A stretch of DNA of 64,000 bases from contig NC_087081.1 in assembly GCF_026151205.1 (NCBI RefSeq), forward strand, positions 11,347,113 to 11,411,112. The letters run 5' to 3'. The notes under the pieces were generated by a model. The model saw nothing but the letters and a program-made list of their open reading frames with translations. It made no database searches and had not been told where the DNA came from. Both the position numbers and the translations under genes were made by a program. The stretch's first letter is position 1. Each line of letters starts with the position of its first letter. The DNA is from Bolinopsis microptera. Lineage: Eukaryota > Ctenophora > Tentaculata > Lobata > Bolinopsidae. Positions 1 to 31,950 of this stretch are shown piece by piece.

Positions 1-1073
1 ACTTTTGATTGCTGAACTTGTTGAGACAGTGTTCTTATCTTCTACTGATTTAACTTGACTGCAAACTAAACTGTTCCTGATAAAATGACGTTCGTTTGGC
101 GTTTTATTTCTCGAGCTTTCTCTCTGAATTCTGCTACCAGTTTTCAAAGTTCTACTCTCCGGTCCAGGGTTCGATCAGGTGTCAGATAAACATTTTTGAA
201 AATCGTGCTATTGAGCTCCTTCAATTTTATCAAAAGATCTGCCAATGTGGTTGAACTGTTCAATACGACCTTGACAGGCCTGGAAATGTCACTACTATGC
301 TTTTTCCCAATCCTCTCTGCCTCAAAAAAGCCTCAATCGATGAGAACCAGTGTACTCCAGGGTACACGTACGACACGTACCCTAGTTCGACAGGCACCAA
401 GAAAACAACAGTTTCAAGAAAACAACAATTTTATTTAGCATCAGTTATAGCAAACATGACAGTATTTATATAAAACTAGCAGAACCTTTTGCACATGTCT
501 TACGGGACTAGGAGTAGTTAGAGGGTGGCCAGAAGGAGTATAACTGTTACAAATATACGTCAATAAGAATCCATGGTGATACGGGAGAGTGCAGACCGCG
601 ACCGTGAGGTTTACGCACCCAGTACCCACCCTTTCCTCCTGAATTCTTGATTGTATAGATATTTATGCAAACGTGGTCATTTATACTAGTTTGACACGTA
701 CCGTTGTTCGACAGGGGTGATTTCTGGCGAACTTAAGTTGTCCAACAGCTATAGCTCTATAGAGTATGTGGTTCAAGGACCAGACAGCAACATGCACACT
801 CGCACAGTTTTAAATATACTGTTTTATGCAGTATATTTATGCACGTTTACTGCACTTGCGTTCCACAGAACGAATGATTTTCCTCGTATCAAGGCTTATT
901 ATACAAAAACCGGTTTTGTGCAAAAATATATGCCAGTTTGCTCACTACACAGGTCCTATACACACATACAAGGTAAATTCGATGAATTTCATTGGTCTTA
1001 GAATAGATAAAGGGAGTCATTAGGTTTCCTCGATATCCTAATGAATTCTAGTAATTTACCACATATTGTAGTA
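1..1073. other. Intergenic, no gene recognised
   Basis: No open frame here has a recognisable domain or convincing exon borders. A short motif containing GACACGTAC followed by TTCGACAG occurs at about 370-392 and 689-714. A related GCGACACGTAC motif recurs around 35.5-36.1 kb, so this may be the remains of a dispersed repeat. Confidence 0.5.
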
Positions 1074-1777
1074 CAGGGTGGCCCATATGTAACTACCCGC
1101 ACGCAACCCTTTAATAACTCACGTAATTCGATTAAGAATTGCTTACAATTTTCAGAGAATATAGGATATGGGTCGAACTTAGATTTGCTGAAAATTTCAT
1201 AAAATTTCATCGATTACAGAGGGTGTGGCACGCCACACGCCACAGTGAGCGTTATTAGGCGGTACCGAGCGGCGAGCATGTTGGGGGATGACGATCTGAT
1301 CACTTTAAGTGAATACTTATTATGACATTCCTTAAAATCAAAGAAATTTGCGTTATAGTGCTTCGGTTGCTGTCCTATGAGCAGGTTCCAACCAATCAGG
1401 CCATTGATTGAGTGAAGAAATCACAGATTAAGTGCCGGGATCATGTATCCGCCAGATCTTATAATGGTCATTAATCGGCTTAGTTGTAAACAACCAACTT
1501 CAGATTTTAGGAAAGCAATTCAATTATCAAACCAAATGTGTCTGGAAATTTAGGAGTTTCTAACTCAAAACGTTCTCATTTTATGGTGACAACTGACAAT
1601 AGAGAAAAAGAGGGAGTGGCGTGCAACACCCTCTGTAATTGATGAAATTTTACGACATTTTCAGGAAATCTAAGTTTGACCAATATCTATATTCTCTGTA
1701 ATTTTTAAGCAATTCTATTACGAATTACGTGAGTTATTAAAGGGTTGCGTGTGGGTAGTTAATTCTGGGCCACCCTG
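1074..1777. mobile_element. MITE with long terminal inverted repeats (mariner-like ends)
   Basis: The ends are inverted copies starting CAGGGTGGCCCA and ending TGGGCCACCCTG, flanked by TA on both sides (1072-1073 and 1778-1779). The inverted similarity continues inward for about 150 bp (1074-1225 against 1620-1777) with scattered mismatches. There is no transposase frame in the 704 bp. TA target duplication and a CAGGGTGG tip are typical of non-autonomous Tc1/mariner-type elements; the superfamily is inferred from the ends only. A second family member with the same tip is at 46105-46871. Confidence 0.8.
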
Positions 1778-2686
1778 TACTTAGTTCTTGCCGCATGTCA
1801 ATCAGGTTTTACCACTTCAAAACTGGTTTCGCTTCGACTTACTTTTTGTAAAAGGCGCAAGATTATTTAACCCTAATTCATGTCAAGGAGACCTGGCTTT
1901 GTCGCGCGCAATGTTTTTATTTCGCGCGCGCAACCATGTGTTGTCTCTAGCTCAGCTGGATGCATGGATCTGTGTCGTGGCAAATTTTAGCCTGATCTGG
2001 GTTAGCACTAGCTGCTAGTGACTAGCATGAAGCATCCACGAGTAATTTGAATTTAGAATTTAGAGGTAATTTGAATTCTTCGGACATTGTCGAGGGCAAG
2101 GATAGACTCGATATTAGATAATAATAAAGTTACCATTTAACTTTAATAGGTGGAGTGTATGGGGGAAGTATACGATGCAGAGGTCTCCTTGGCGGCACCT
2201 TTCGATCCCAAGAACCTGAGAGTTAAAGGCATTTACGAATAAAACGCCACTGCTTGAACACTAAAACAATCAATACTTTTTTGACTATGAGATTTGTGGA
2301 ACTCGAGAGTATTATGGCTCGGTATCGTAGAGGTATTATGTAGCTTGTTAGGACTTAATAAATTTAACTTTATCTGTGTTATTAGGAAATCGAACTAGAA
2401 TTTTATGATAACTTCATACTTATCGAAACAATTTGTGAATGTAATTAATGTAGATTTCAGTAACAGTTAAAAAAGTATATTTCAGATATATTTGCTAAAG
2501 TAGCTAAACGTTTAACTTATTTGCTAATTTCTGTACCTCGATTATATTTATGGATTTATTAATCAATACTTTTATACTGGGATGAATAGAAGCGAAATTT
2601 TTATGAGAATATAAATAAACTGTTTTTTATTATTTTTATTATTTTTATACCATATTAAATTAATTTACATGATGAGTCTTTTTTCG
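1778..2686. other. Intergenic; 3' flank of the 2687-3102 exon
   Basis: No gene is recognised in 1778-2600. Two minus-strand AATAAA signals (TTTATT on plus at 2626-2631 and 2635-2640) lie 47-61 bases past the stop codon of the minus-strand exon ending at 2687. They are probably its polyadenylation signals. Confidence 0.5.
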
Positions 2687-3102
2687 TCAATAGTGTATGC
2701 AATCTTCTCCACTTTCTGATGGTGGACTTGGCATAAATCCAATTGTTCGATATTCGGGAACAATCTCTTCAATCAGCGACGAAGGAGGTCTCGGCAAATC
2801 ACCGTCCGGCAACATGGCAGAAATATTCAAATCATCACTTTTTGATGACCCAACATCAATATGTTTTTGATCAGAAACACAACTAGTCATACTTTGACTA
2901 GACTTCCGTGATAAACTTCTGAAAAGTTTTGTGAAGGAGCCACTGGTACTTTTGAAGGACCCATGATTTCCTGCGTCTTCTCGGGCTGAAGCGTTACTGT
3001 TAGGCGGGGGTTGTGTGAATTTTCCCTTTTGTTTTGACTTTATTTCATCGTGGGAGGAGGGGCTGTCGGATGGTTGACTGTCCACATTATATACTCCTGT
3101 TT
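2687..3102 (-). CDS. Terminal coding exon of an unidentified protein, or alternative last exon of foxj1
   Basis: An open frame runs from a splice acceptor (TTGTTACAG, exon starting at 3102) to a TGA at 2687-2689, about 138 codons. There is no in-frame ATG near its start, so upstream exon(s) must exist. The product is Ser/Pro/Lys-rich and looks disordered: a Ser-rich tract with RSLSRKSSQSM in the middle and an acidic tail ending SGEDCIHY. I recognise no domain. AATAAA signals follow 47-61 bases after the stop, supporting a true 3' exon. It needs an upstream exon ending with one extra base; foxj1 exon 9 (4758-4828) ends in that phase, so it could be an alternative foxj1 last exon. It could equally belong to a separate gene whose 5' exons I cannot see. 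Confidence 0.55.
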
Positions 3103-4459
3103 CTGTAACAAGATGTTGGTTATTTTAACTTTAAGGTTCGACTATTACTGGACTTTTATGTTTTATGACGTCACATCTTCTTGCTAGTCGGCGTGTAAAA
3201 CTTATAACTTTAATTATGACTCCAGAATTTTAGAAATATGAAACAAAGGTGAATAATAATTACTATTACAAATAGGAAATGTGTTAGGTGAATGATGTTA
3301 AGCTCATACTTGCAACTGAACTCTTTCTTCTACTTCTAGTATTATGTTGGAAGAACCCCATAACCAAGGATTTGGTACGTAAAAAACGAAGTTTAACTCG
3401 TTGATTAAAACTATTCAGCCAAATGAACAGCATTAAGTCATACTACCGTAACAAATACACTACGTTCTGTTGACTCGCAGTTGCACGTGCAAATTTGACG
3501 GCACGCGTCATGGTAACAGCAAAAGCCACTATAAAAATCCAGAATATTTTGTATTCAATATTCTTAGGTTGACAACATGACATTTCCTACTTTAGACTGT
3601 CGTAGCTGGCTTTAGAAAATCCCACTGTATAACTCGAAGTGATAGGCTAGAGAATCTTGTTCTACATGACGGTCAACAATTTCAACAAGCATGGCAAAAT
3701 AAAACGCCGCAAATTTTAAAATGAACTAGTAAATAATTGAATGTAAGAAATAATGAACAAGCAAAAACTTTTGACATAGTATAATTTTGTAATTTTCAAA
3801 TAAACACATGCTCATCATGCCTGGAATTAAATAAAATATGGCAATTAAACGAATTGTACAATCAATTAATTAATTAATTGTACAATTAAACGAATTGTAC
3901 AGGTTTCACAAGAATTAACGCAATATTAAAATGTGGAATCGAGCCGAGAATAGATAAGAATGCTCATAATAATATTGTTTCATCCTCATTGTTCATATTG
4001 CGTTAATACTTGTACTTTCTTCCCTTGTAATTATCGGCCAACATCAAAGTTATATTACTTAAGTTTCCTCTGCAAACAAAAATTGTATTCTACATTCTGT
4101 ATTAGATAAAAAATGATAATTTGCTTTTTGTTTTTCATGCCCCTGGATGTTCTTGTTAATAATATAAGCAAACGGACTTCTTGTCCGTTCGCGTTAGCAT
4201 GACAGAGTACTTTTACTAACATGTATCCATATTTCATAATTGTGCGGAACGTCTGGCATGGCAGTTACAGATAATACCTATTATATATATGGTAATATAC
4301 TGCAACTCCTTCAGAACAATCACTATCAACAACAACAATCCACTAACAACAATAAGTCCCCTAATAAACCGCCTTACTGAAACGTAACCTTCCCAAAAAC
4401 AAATACAACTCCACCTATGAAAGAGCACCTCTATTGAAATCATATCAAATTTATAATCA
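3103..4459. other. Gap between the 2687-3102 exon and foxj1 stop; no gene seen
   Basis: This holds the foxj1 3' UTR and unassigned AT-rich sequence. A small AT-rich palindromic repeat (AATTAAACGAATTGTACA, twice) lies at about 3843-3901. The short frames here have no recognisable content. Confidence 0.4.
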
Positions 4460-8567
<4,108 letters not shown>

Positions 8568-10303
8568 CAGCCCTAATTAGCAGCTAGTTAGTTAATTGGT
8601 TACATCAAAGGAGTTTTTAATGAGTTTATTAACCAGCCTTAATTAGTTGATTATGATTATATCTGTTATCTTCCAGCCCTGGTACTGGCTGATGTAATGT
8701 TTACTAGCCTAACAATATGTATTGGTGTGTTTAGATAATTCTGAGTTGTCACTTAATCAGTGTAGTAAATAAAATATAACCTGAGTAGATAAACACACGG
8801 TCACAAACAGATTTGGAAATATTAGTCCGGCTATGCAGTATGCAGGACCCTCTGCCTCTTACGATTACTAGTTTTAAATCACATGGTTTGGCACAATCGA
8901 ACAAGGAAATATTAGCTTTTGAAAAGCAACAAACAAATTGTTGTGGGCAGTGTATCGCAATATAGGATAGGTCGGTAACTGCTAAAATCGTACCAATACA
9001 CAGTTCAGAACCACAAAACTGTGATACATAAAGAAATAAAGCTTGAACCTTGACACGAGTTTAGCTTTCAATTCACCTTCATTGTTAAAAACTACCTCAT
9101 AAAACTGACTTCATATGCTTGAATACGAGCCGACACGAATATTACTTTCACCGTACACTACTCTTAAAACTACCACAAAACAGAGTTCATATGCTCAAAG
9201 ACTGACCATACTTTTCAATGATTTGACGGACCAACAATTTAAAACTTGCCGTTATATTAAAAACAAGTTATGATTGTGTCGCGAGTGAGAGCGCTGATGC
9301 AATAAGCACTCGAATTGATTCTTGCTTGGTCGAACACATCACAGACTTTGCTTGCCATGCTGAAGTATAAAACTCTGGGGCAGGGCTGCAGTTACTTTTC
9401 CTTTACATGCTTATAATCTAATGGATCGGCTTTTAAAACCGCCGATAGTATGTTTGGTCAACGTTCGTGAAGCCGGATGAAAGAAAACACGAGGAATCGA
9501 TTGCAAGTGCATAATTGCGTGGAAAACGGAAAGAGACTGTACAAAAGGGAAGTTTGATAAGCATATTGATCGATGTTAATCAATGCTGCACAAAGATAAT
9601 CCTGTGCAACATTCCATTTATAACGGACAATAACAGGAAAAGTTTTGAAGATGGACTTTGTTAATAAATGGAATTGATAAATAACTTCTTAGCTGATGAC
9701 AAATCATTTGAGCCTATGATCATAATATGATATGAGAGTAAATTTGAAAAAATAAGATTATTGATTATAATCCTGAACTTATTAGTATTATTAGAATTCG
9801 ATTCGCAAGTATGTAAAATTCAAACTTCAAGTGACGGTGGCGACTACATAATTTTAATTTCTGGCGATAGCTTTTGCAAGAAATCGAATCTTAACTTCAA
9901 AATCCGTTAGTATTACGTAAAAACTAATGACGTAATTTACGAAGTTATATGTGCAATCTGAATCATCGCCTATATTAAACAAAGTCTAGACACTCAATGT
10001 TCAATATGGGGACCCATGTGAATTGGGGTCGAATTTGTCATGGAAACCATCAATTTGAACTCAATAAAACTCGCTACACTGAAACTTTGTGAGTGATGGA
10101 AGCAAGTTCACTTCAACAAATCAGAAAATTCGATCGACCACTTCAAAGCCATAAGATCGATCGTAAAATATGTTCAATTCTGCGGTCGTTATGGATACGG
10201 GTAACAATGCTAAGTAAGCTAATTCGTTGTATGACATGAACCGTTAGGTAAGCGCAACAAAACCTTGATAAGGTATTATAGTTCACAGGTGTGTTCCGGG
10301 GTT

Positions 10304-10317
10304 GTTGCCTGGGTGAC
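10304..10317. promoter_or_regulatory. X-box-like (RFX) site upstream of foxj1
   Basis: GTTGCC, two bases, GGTGAC. The RFX X-box consensus is GTNRCC, 0-3 bases, RGYAAC; this site has one mismatch in the second half. It lies 1.7 kb upstream of the foxj1 start codon. RFX factors work with FoxJ1 in cilium-gene control in animals, so the location is suggestive. One such match in 5 kb could be chance. Confidence 0.3.
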
Positions 10318-11123
10318 CTAGGCTTGATTCCGTCACAGAAGTGACATTGACACAGCTTATAATTATGGTCTCTAGCTAATCCCTGGGTATTCGGGTGATA
10401 CCGTGATCATCCTAAATGTCAGAGTTATCAGGTGGCTATAATAATATAACGAATGCCTGAGTGCCAAATTTGAAACGAAATTACCTGCTTATTGCTTGAA
10501 ATGAACTTTGGCCAACAGGGCGGCACATAAATGTGCGACATTTTCAGGGCGACACTTAGTCGTGCGATGGTCAACTGATAAATAAACCATTCACCCGATC
10601 ATTAGCTCGTAGAAATACTGTCTGAGCTTCCAAATATGAATTCAACATTAAATACAAATAACATGTGAATGAAACCAACTCCTAAGCATTGGCACAATGC
10701 CATTATCAACTCTCAATGATTGCCGAAATGGCGAACAACTACCCTGACGGTGACAAATTGAATTTTGTGCCCGAAATAGCGACTCGCAGCCCCTCATTAT
10801 TCACCATATCTTCTCGAACTTGAGGTGAGAGTTCTAGAGATTTTAAATATGGATATCAAATTTCCAGTTACGGACAATGGTCAAGTTTAGGGACCCTTGT
10901 TAACAGCTAAGGAGAGGATCTTTAGTACTTCTTCATTTCAACATATAATAGAGGCTTATCTTGGATGGTTGCCAGGATTGTAGTTGGATACTATAGCAGG
11001 ACATTTTTATGGTTTCAGAATATTGTCCTTCTTTGGGAGTCATGTATTTTATAATTCTATTGGAGATGATCAAATGAAACAAAATATGGTTCAAGGTCAA
11101 GGATAGCCATTAGCCAATGAAAA

Positions 11124-11185
11124 GCTATCAATGTAATGAACAAATCACTGAGTGTGTTCTTTAATGACATTGTTACATTGATAGC
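11124..11185. other. Short hairpin, pre-miRNA-sized
   Basis: GCTATCAATGTAA (11124-11136) pairs perfectly with TTACATTGATAGC (11173-11185), with extra weak pairing inside (TGAAC with TGTTC). The folded unit is about 62 nt. It may be a small RNA precursor, a tiny MITE or chance. Confidence 0.35.
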
Positions 11186-12207
11186 CCGCATTTGTTACTT
11201 GGATTATTATACAGGCTTTGTAATCCTAAACCGTAAGTTGAAATCGATCATTCATGACTCAGACTGTGCAGCAAAGCGCTGATCACTTGCTTAGACTGAT
11301 TTCTGTAAACAAAATTTTAAATGACGTTATAATTTAAATAATATCTCACTCTTTAGATAATATGTTGTTCAATGATAAAATCGTATAGCACTTGAGTTCA
11401 TTTCATATCTCAATAAATGAATTATGAAAGGTAGAAACTAGAAACAAAGTGATGAACAAAGAGACAAAGTGATGAACACAGTGAAATCATGAAATACTCA
11501 AATACTGTCCCTAGTTTTTAGTTTGATATTTATCCCAAATATATTAAAGTTACATTTCCATTTGTCTGTTGTATTTCAAGTTTTATAACTATTAGGGCCG
11601 ACGAAGATAGCAAAAACATTCAAGAACAGATGCACGAAACGTTCTTGAACTTACATATTTCTGCAACTGAATGAGTCAACCAACTATTACGTTAATTTAG
11701 TAGCTTCATGGAACGTACTTTGGTCATGTTACCACAAAATTTTGAGAATTGAATAACAAATAAACAAAACATACCAAACTGTAAACAAATGCTGAATATC
11801 TATTGTAGTTTAATAGAAGCATCATCAGAAGCTGGTCAGTGAAAATGCTAAATATCAAATAGTCTGTTTTATGTAATTCTATTCATGCGGTTTCGGATCC
11901 GAAATTTTGCGTTGAATCCAAACTTTGTTATCCACGAATCGTACCTCGTCTGTGTTTTGTGATACTTAAAGATGGTGTTTTTCTTTTCTCATGTATATTG
12001 TATGAACGTAACTAAGATCTTCAAATGAAGAGGAGAATGTGCAAAAGATATAAGGTAAATTAACCAGTTTTAAAATAAATATTGATGCTCACCCGCAATT
12101 AAATGGGACGCTTTTATATTATTTAGCATTTCATATTTTTTTTCATCAGAAGAAAGTAAATGCGCAATCTTGCAAATTTCAGATGAAAATTCCTCAAATA
12201 ACATATA

Positions 12208-12280
12208 ACAGCAGCTGAGGAGAAACATTTTCAGTAAATTGAGTCAATTTTAACTGGCAATGTTTCTCCTCAGCTGCTGT
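12208..12280. other. Near-perfect 73-bp palindrome with 22-bp perfect outer stem
   Basis: Positions 12208-12229 and 12259-12280 are perfect reverse complements (22 bp, containing CAGCTGAGGAGAAACATT). The 29-base interior is itself nearly palindromic (CAGTAAATTGA / TCAATTTTAACTG). As RNA it would form one hairpin of pre-miRNA size; as DNA it could be a very small foldback MITE. No clear target-site duplication is visible. Confidence 0.6.
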
Positions 12281-12563
12281 AATATGAGTAAATGGAACTT
12301 AGTACTCCTACTATATGACTGATCATGATATTACAACAGGTGCCTTTCGAACTATTGCTCTATTCTGGTCTAAATCTAATACATAATTGCAACTCTGCTA
12401 ATGTTATAAATGTATCAAACCGTCTTTCCGGACGGCAAACAAAAATTGACACTGACACAAGCCCAGCTATTGACAAAATTGATCGCACTAAAAGTGAAAA
12501 AGTTGCACCAACTCCGACAGGTTGCTGTTAAATAGTGCACAAGCTGGGATCTCTTATTGCCGG

Positions 12564-12742
12564 CACGTGACCTACACTCTAACCTCCTACTGGTCAACTC
12601 CAGCACGTGACATTTGCACGCCGCGCGCTGGATGGCCACATACTCCACGTGACCTCCCTGAGTTTGTATTAGAAAGTAACGATCAAGTAGCACGTGTGCT
12701 ACCTCATTGCAGCCAATCTATGCACTCTGCACACCCCACGTG
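12564..12742. promoter_or_regulatory. Cluster of five CACGTG E-boxes at 40-46 bp spacing
   Basis: CACGTG occurs at 12564, 12604, 12646, 12691 and 12737, and four of the five read CACGTGAC. This is the core bound by bHLH-Zip factors (MYC/MAX, USF, MITF/TFEB; GTCACGTGAC is the CLEAR element). Start-to-start distances are 40, 42, 45 and 46 bases, near four helical turns. The local sequence is more GC-rich than its surroundings. It may be a promoter or enhancer for foxj1 (4 kb away) or for an unrecognised transcript. Function is inferred. Confidence 0.55.
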
Positions 12743-14106
12743 ACGGGCTCTCAGCGAATAAGAGATCTCGATAACTGTGCGATAGATGCTAGCTTATTGC
12801 TTGGCCGATCATGCAGCAGTTAAAAGAAAGATTTACAAGCTAGTCCAGGTGGGTCGGGACAAGTTATTTTCATTCTTGCTTGCTACAAGCACAGTGCAGG
12901 ACTTTTAACATATCCCAACAATCGCTTTTAAACAACTTGCGAACATATGATTATTGTTCGTATGGGAAAGCCAATCAATAGATATCACTTTTTCTTCTAC
13001 CTTGGGATAAGACGTGGCATTACTTCGACTTAGTATGAATAATTTAAAGACTTTTCGTTAGCGTTGTAGGCCGTAATATTATTTAAGACCACAGCATATC
13101 GGCTCCAGAATTTGTATGTACAGTAGTAATCTACGGAAAATTTCTGAATATTCGTGAGTACGTATAGTAACTTTAACAAAATAAAATGAGTTCAAGGACA
13201 CCGAACTGGTTCATAGGCCACCATGTGTTTTTAGTTTTGTTCTTACAAGAACTGAAATTTCACGAGAATTGCAATTTCACGAGAACTGCAATTTCACGTG
13301 TAGCAGTAGTAGTGGGAGTAGCACCAATGTTCTCCAGAAAAAGAGAAAACGTTAAGTTTTCATTGTAAACAACAATAAAATGGGTATTTGTAAGAAAGTC
13401 GTAAAATAACTTTACCATTTACAAAAAGATCAAACAAGAATTTTAATGTACAGTAGTAAGAACATTTAAAACATATCAAAATCAGTCAACGGTAAAAACA
13501 GGACTTAAACTCTTCTACTAGAAAGGAAAATCAGTTGTCAGCATCAAAAATTTTTCAACATTAAGAAAATGAATTCCTCAAGTTAAAATGTCTATTAGAA
13601 GTAAAAACAATTGGACAGGAAATTCGGGGTAGTTCCTTTGGATCAGTTTAAATGGAATTACTTAGCAGATCCTTCTTAAATACAACGATTAGGCTTTCAT
13701 TGACATGATACGGAAAAACCCTCTTCAACAGTAGGACATAAAATATGAAATCGATTGCAAAACTGGATCAGTTGCTACGGTCAATAAAATCAATAAAAAC
13801 GAGATAAAAACTCTCACGAGATATTCTAATAATTATAATAATAATGATTACACGTATTTATAGTTAAAATCGGTGTATTTACATCGACGACGATTATAAT
13901 CTCGTTAATAATCTGTGACCGAAAAGCAATCTTTAGGTCAAACTCTTCCACGATTCGACTGACTGAATTATTAAAACGATCAAATAACGCCCCGAGTAAT
14001 CTAGCTGTTTTACACTGAACAACGTCAATACAGGCAATACTCAATATTGACCCCAATCTAGTCATTTTCTTTGAAGATGAGATGTTTTCTTCTGCTGAGA
14101 ATCGAC

Positions 14107-30607
<16,501 letters not shown>

Positions 30608-31284
30608 TTCTACTTAAAGGTAAATATGGTTATAAATATATCATTCACACTTAACTGAAATTTAATTCAAGTAAGTACAGATAAATTACACAAATCACTG
30701 TATTAATATACAAATTTTCATCAGTGCAGCAGTTGCATGTGGGTCAAGCGCGATGCCACGCCGTGCCTAAGCAGCAAAAGACTTATAAATAAAATTTTTT
30801 AACATACTCTGTTCTGCCAATCAGTTCTGACTGTTGACATTCTTTAAATTTGATAAAATTTATTTTTGTATCTCAAAAATGATGTTGAGATTTTGATATG
30901 ACATAGAATTATACTTATTCCCGTACAGCCTAAGTATGCGCGTTTGGAGAACTATGAACATGCTAGCTTTTTTATTTTGTTAGTCGGGCGACATCGTGGG
31001 TTGCAATGAGCTGGACCTAACAAGTTTTTTATATCGGATGTCTACTTATATTTATTATGATATCATTATTTATTGTAATGGCAACAAAATTAAAATTTTG
31101 TTTTACCTAAATTTTGTTATACTTAGTTTCATGGTTAAGTCTGCTTGAGTCTGTGTTGGACCTGATTTTGTCAGTAGTAGTGTCGAGATTTGAACATAAT
31201 CTGGTCTGAACCTCTATATATCATGCAATATGACTAAAAATTGAATCAACATTGTTATTTTTAATGTATCTAATACATTTTTTG
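30608..31284. other. akt upstream region; nothing recognised
   Basis: This should hold the akt 5' UTR and promoter. I see no gene, no CpG-rich block and no clear TATA arrangement. Confidence 0.4.
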
Positions 31285-31950
31285 GAGGAGATCGGGGAGA
31301 AACCTCACTTCGAAGCGACTAGAGTCGGTTGGAAGAGGCCATGTAGTACGGCTATCCGACCAGTCAAGATCACCGTCCCAAGCTCAACAGCGGTTCATCA
31401 GATTCTGATGAAAACAGGGAGACTGAGGGAGACGCACAAAGATGTATGGATATGTCCAGACAGATCCAGTGAAGAACGAGCAACAAGGAAGCATCTGGTC
31501 ACTGACCTGAAGAAGAAGAGGGCGGAACAGACTCATCTCGACCACTACATCCGGTACGGGAAGGTATGTAGCCGTGATAAGAAGTCATCATGAGTTACAC
31601 TCTCGGACACTGATCAGTATATGAAGGAGTGATGATTATTTTAAGAATTTCAGACGTTATCTGTATTTAAGAGACAACTATATATTTTGAATATTTTATT
31701 ATTTGATTGTTTCACACTTATCATATTTCATAATTTTATTACTAGGTGGAGGTGATGTTATTGAGACTTTGGGCGGCCATAAAACTCCTGTTTTGAAAGT
31801 TGTCCTCTGTACTTGTTTCACTGACCCACGCTTTATAGCATTTATACATTTCGGCCCATTTTATATGTTTGTTCGACTTGCTGTACATTTGTATATTTGC
31901 TATTTTGTAAAAGTTTCAAATCAAATCAAAATCAAATCATCACAATAACC
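31285..31950 (+). mobile_element. LINE ORF1 C-terminal fragment followed by 3' tail
   Basis: A frame ending at 31593 contains RPVKITVPSSTAVHQIL, VWICPDRSSEERATRKHLV and HYIRYGKVCSRDK, the pattern of the C-terminal end of nucleic-acid-binding ORF1-type proteins seen next to LINE reverse transcriptases. No reverse transcriptase follows; an AT-rich stretch ends in an (AAATC)n-like tail at about 31916-31940. The fragment looks internally deleted or truncated. Family placement is tentative. Confidence 0.55.

Larger units (their letters stand above)
8568..14106. other. Intergenic region between foxj1 start and akt stop
   Basis: This is 5.5 kb between the foxj1 start and the akt stop, both genes reading leftward, so it should carry the foxj1 promoter and the akt 3' UTR. 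I see no coding exon. It contains an X-box-like site, two strong hairpins and a CACGTG cluster, each listed separately. At 13257-13300 the phrase GCAATTTCACGAGAA is repeated and ends in another TCACGTG. Confidence 0.5.

Noticed and set aside
196..438. 80-codon open frame
   Set aside because: No recognisable content, overlaps a repeated GACACGTAC motif.
4055..4237. Minus-strand frame downstream of foxj1
   Set aside because: Low-complexity, no splice signals in phase with either neighbour.
12415..12743. Overlapping open frames on both strands in the CACGTG region
   Set aside because: About 90 codons or fewer with no domain, no splice partner; better explained as GC-richer regulatory DNA.
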